DNA of 64,000 nucleotides from an uncultured Pseudohongiella sp. (GTDB lineage: Bacteria > Pseudomonadota > Gammaproteobacteria > Pseudomonadales > Pseudohongiellaceae). The position numbers and the translations under genes are program-made. This document shows, piece after piece, positions 61,904 to 64,000 of the stretch. The stretch's first letter is position 1, and every line of letters begins with the position of its first letter. The notes below the pieces were generated by a model. It was not told the DNA's origin, ran no database searches, and saw nothing but the letters and a program-made list of their open reading frames with translations. The DNA lies in NCBI GenBank assembly GCA_902597095.1, contig CACJWK010000005.1, forward strand, positions 1-64,000, given 5' to 3'.

Positions 61904-63361
61904 CTATCGATCGATCCCGCCCATGGAATGAAATTTCGTTCCAAGAAAGTCTGCGATACCTTCTGCACCTCCTTCAGAGCCAATCCCCGATTGCTTCCAC
62001 CCCCCGAACGGGGCAACTTCTGTTGAAAACACACCGGAATTGGAGCAAACAATGCCGTACTCCAGCGCTTCTGCAACACGCATAACCCGGCCTACGTCCC
62101 GAGAGAAAAAATAAGCAGCCAGGCCATAGTCGGTTGCATTGGCTTTATTGATGACTTCATTTTCGCTCGTAAAGGTCTGAACAGCCGCGATTGGGCCGAA
62201 GATTTCTTCGGCAACCAGATCCATCGTATCGTCTACTGATCGCAGCAGGGTGGGCTGAAAAAATAAGCCTCCGAGCTCATGCCGGGCGCCTCCCAGAATC
62301 AGTTCTGCCCCTTTCGCGACGGCATCGCTGATCAGTTGCTCCATCTTGGCCATGGCCCGTTCATTGATCATCGGCCCAATATCGGTGCCGGTGGCAAAGC
62401 CATCAGCGACCCTGAGCGACCGAATGCCGTCCTGTAGTTTTTGAATGAATGCTTCAGAGGCAGTTTCCTGAACAAAAATACGGTTCGTGCAGACGCAAGT
62501 CTGGCCGCAATTGCGGAACTTTGTGGTAAGGCAGTGGCTGACCGCTTCCTCTAGATCGGCATCCTCGAAGACAATGAAAGGCGCGTTGCCACCAAGTTCA
62601 AGAGAGATTTTTTTCACTGTACTGGCGCACTGCTTCATCAGCAGTTTGCCAACGGCAGTGGAGCCGGTAAACGTAAATTTGGCAATTCTGGGGTGCTGCG
62701 TGAGAACCTCTCCGATTCCTTGACTGTCACTGCCCGCGACCACATTGAGAACGCCAGCCGGTAGGCCGGCACGCTGCGCCAGTTCACAGAGAGCGAGAGC
62801 TGACAGCGGTGTGGCGGGATCAGGTTTTATGACGATGGTGCACCCCGCCGCCAGCGCAGGGGCAGCTTTGCGGGTGATCATGGCATTAGGAAAATTCCAG
62901 GGCGTGATTGCACCGACAACTCCGACGGCTTGTTTGTAGGTTTGCAATCGGCGTTCCGGGGCAATGGTCGGGATTGTGGCTCCAAAGACCCGCTTGGCCT
63001 CTTCGGCATAATATTCGATGAATCCGGCGCCGTAACTGATCTCAGTGAGACTTTCAGCAAGCGGTTTTCCTTGCTCCCAGGTCATCAGCGCGGCAAGATC
63101 TTCGGCATTTTCCAGAATCAGGTCATGCCAGCGTCGCAGGACGGAGCTTCTTTCCTTAGCGCTTATCCTGCTCCAGCTGGCAAAGCTGCGATGAGCGGCC
63201 TCAACAGCCAGTTCGGCCTGCTCTTTCGGCCCGTCTGCAACTTCAGCAACAGTTTCTCCTGTTGCCGGGTTGGTGACAGGGATTGACTGAGCAGAGCTGA
63301 CCCAGTTGCCATCGATGAAATTATCGCAGCAGAGAAGGCCTTGATCCTTGAATGTGGGCAT
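61904..63361 (-). CDS. gabD: NAD(P)-dependent succinate-semialdehyde dehydrogenase-like aldehyde dehydrogenase
   Basis: A 485-residue aldehyde dehydrogenase. The catalytic cysteine is in KFRNCGQTCVCTNR, the general-base glutamate in KKISLELGGNAPFIVFEDADL, and cofactor binding in AITPWNFPNAMITRKAAPALAAGCTIVIKPDPATPLSALAL. The length and the NRIFVQ and GGWKQSGIGSEGG blocks match GabD-type SSADH, which oxidises succinate semialdehyde to succinate in GABA breakdown. The exact substrate is inferred from family resemblance; related glutarate-semialdehyde enzymes look alike. No gabT is nearby. Confidence 0.85.
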   Translation of the reverse strand: MPTFKDQGLLCCDNFIDGNWVSSAQSIPVTNPATGETVAEVADGPKEQAELAVEAAHRSFASWSRISAKERSSVLRRWHDLILENAEDLAALMTWEQGKPLAESLTEISYGAGFIEYYAEEAKRVFGATIPTIAPERRLQTYKQAVGVVGAITPWNFPNAMITRKAAPALAAGCTIVIKPDPATPLSALALCELAQRAGLPAGVLNVVAGSDSQGIGEVLTQHPRIAKFTFTGSTAVGKLLMKQCASTVKKISLELGGNAPFIVFEDADLEEAVSHCLTTKFRNCGQTCVCTNRIFVQETASEAFIQKLQDGIRSLRVADGFATGTDIGPMINERAMAKMEQLISDAVAKGAELILGGARHELGGLFFQPTLLRSVDDTMDLVAEEIFGPIAAVQTFTSENEVINKANATDYGLAAYFFSRDVGRVMRVAEALEYGIVCSNSGVFSTEVAPFGGWKQSGIGSEGGAEGIADFLGTKFHSMGGIDR

Positions 63362-63601
63362 GTGGAGCTTCCTGATTAACGTGCCAGTGTTTCAGAGCCG
63401 CTGTCGCCACAAGACATTAACAGCGCACACAAGAGGAGCGTGAAAAGTTTGGTGACCGTAGAGCTTGTGAAGATCCTGATCAATGGTTTCTCTCGTTTTG
63501 CACATGCCTTTCAGCGTTTACAGATAGCCGCGCTGTCTGTTCGCGCTGGATAACAAGCTGATCGGATAAGCTTACATCCCTTGGTGCCGAATTTCGGGGC
63601 A

Positions 63602-63641
63602 GTTGCTACCCGCGGAATCTGGGTTGTCAGTCGGTAGCAAC
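63602..63641. repeat. Inverted repeat (9-base stem, 22-base loop)
   Basis: GTTGCTACC pairs with GGTAGCAAC across a 22-base loop. It ends directly where the larger hairpin begins. Either a structured leader/trailer RNA or a factor-binding site is possible. Confidence 0.5.
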
Positions 63642-63675
63642 CACAGCAGCGCCGGCTAACGGCGGCGCTGCTGTG
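63642..63675. terminator. Large hairpin (13-base perfect stem)
   Basis: CACAGCAGCGCCG pairs perfectly with CGGCGCTGCTGTG over an 8-base loop. It lies about 58 bases downstream of the stop of the minus-strand partial gene at the window edge and could end its transcript, but no T-run follows on either strand. Confidence 0.4.
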
Positions 63676-63733
63676 ACGACTGTTTCAGGAGAAGGACAGG
63701 CTGCTGTCAGCCGCAGCCTCATTTTGAACGTGA

Positions 63734-64000
63734 CTAGTCCCGGCTGTCCTGTTCGAGCCAGGAAAAGTCGTCCTCGCTCTGCACCAGCAGACTGGCATTA
63801 TCCCGCCGGCGCTGCTCTTCTTCCTGAGCCCGTTTCAGGACGTCAGGTGGCAGGTCACGGCCGACCACGATCCCGCGGGGAGTCGTCGGCGCGTAATAAA
63901 TCCGGGCATTGGCCATTTCATCGGTTGTTTCCGGGCCGTAAACCACATCTTGCGTGGGATCCGGATTCCAGCGATTGCCTTCTGAGTTGTCAAACCACCA
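63734..64000 (-). CDS. C-terminal part of a probable secreted copper monooxygenase/redoxin-type protein (partial)
   Basis: The minus-strand frame is open from the right edge to a stop at 63734 (88 residues), beyond the GTG the ORF track lists as a start, so this is the end of a longer gene. The sequence WWFDNSEGNRWNPDPTQDVVYGPETTDEMANARIYY matches the late segment (NSxxNxxNPDP...G..T..EM) of copper type II ascorbate-dependent monooxygenase C-terminal domains, often fused to redoxin domains in environmental bacteria. The tail is charged and helical. The call rests on this short segment only. Confidence 0.5.
   Translation of the reverse strand, partial: WWFDNSEGNRWNPDPTQDVVYGPETTDEMANARIYYAPTTPRGIVVGRDLPPDVLKRAQEEEQRRRDNASLLVQSEDDFSWLEQDSRD

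Larger units (their letters stand above)
63362..63733. other. Intergenic region with two adjacent hairpins, 372 bases
   Basis: It separates the aldehyde dehydrogenase gene start from the stop of the partial gene at the right edge, both on the minus strand. Between 63602 and 63675 it holds two back-to-back inverted repeats (listed separately). The rest contains no gene or recognised promoter. Confidence 0.5.

Overview
This 64 kb chromosomal window looks like it comes from a free-living, Gram-negative, probably marine gammaproteobacterium. That placement is inference. It rests on outer-membrane proteins (a TonB receptor, a beta-barrel, LPS-type glycosyltransferases), several lipoproteins, TRAP transport, a NosR-like protein, three secreted quinoproteins and moderate GC. 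No rRNA, CRISPR array, insertion sequence, integrase or phage gene was seen. No ordinary DNA-binding transcription factor was recognised; the nearest thing to a regulator is a degenerate receiver-like protein.

Layout. 0.1-4.5 kb (minus): a TAXI-type TRAP uptake operon (small membrane protein, binding lipoprotein, fused DctQM permease) ending in a CurA-like oxidoreductase. 4.6-14.4 kb (minus): a tight ABC ATPase / permease / PDZ lipoprotein / two FG-GAP propeller proteins operon, preceded by an M16 peptidase lipoprotein and a small helical secreted protein. 14.7-18.7 kb: a secreted amidase and a SLC1-type symporter (plus), then a membrane-anchored coiled-coil protein (minus) related to the helical protein at 14 kb. 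18.7-23.8 kb (minus): an RND(MMPL) / LolA-like / beta-barrel operon spanning the envelope. 24-29 kb: an FAD-linked dehydrogenase, SDR, nitroreductase and receiver-like gene set (plus), facing a VOC protein and tag (minus).

29.1-33.5 kb: a secreted RidA-like pseudogene with two in-frame stops, a DUF5916-type beta-barrel protein, a DUF2721-like pseudogene with three in-frame stops that is absent from the ORF track, a DUF2306 membrane protein, and a tRNA-Arg(UCG) with a clear promoter and terminator. 33.7-43.1 kb: mainly small secreted enzymes (SGNH hydrolase, alpha/beta hydrolase, soluble PQQ sugar dehydrogenase, two related NHL propellers) plus acyltransferases and a PIG-L deacetylase.

43.1-53.9 kb: a TonB receptor, GT9/GT2 LPS-type transferases, a PETase-like hydrolase, and a respiratory quinoprotein block (dihaem cytochrome c, PQQ alcohol dehydrogenase with a lanthanide-type metal signature, thioesterase, second quinoprotein). 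53.9-64 kb: pckA, a secreted bicupin, a P1 (DmpA-like) peptidase, an orphan NosR-like flavo/iron-sulfur membrane protein, a methyltransferase, a DUF6482 protein, gabD-like aldehyde dehydrogenase, and the C-terminus of a possible copper monooxygenase-like protein running off the right edge.

Taken together the genes suggest a heterotroph that scavenges organic acids, peptides and esters, oxidises alcohols and sugars in the periplasm through PQQ enzymes, and spends much coding capacity on envelope traffic. All functions are from sequence reading alone; no database search was run. Start codons were moved from the ORF-track starts where a ribosome binding site or signal peptide made a better one evident.
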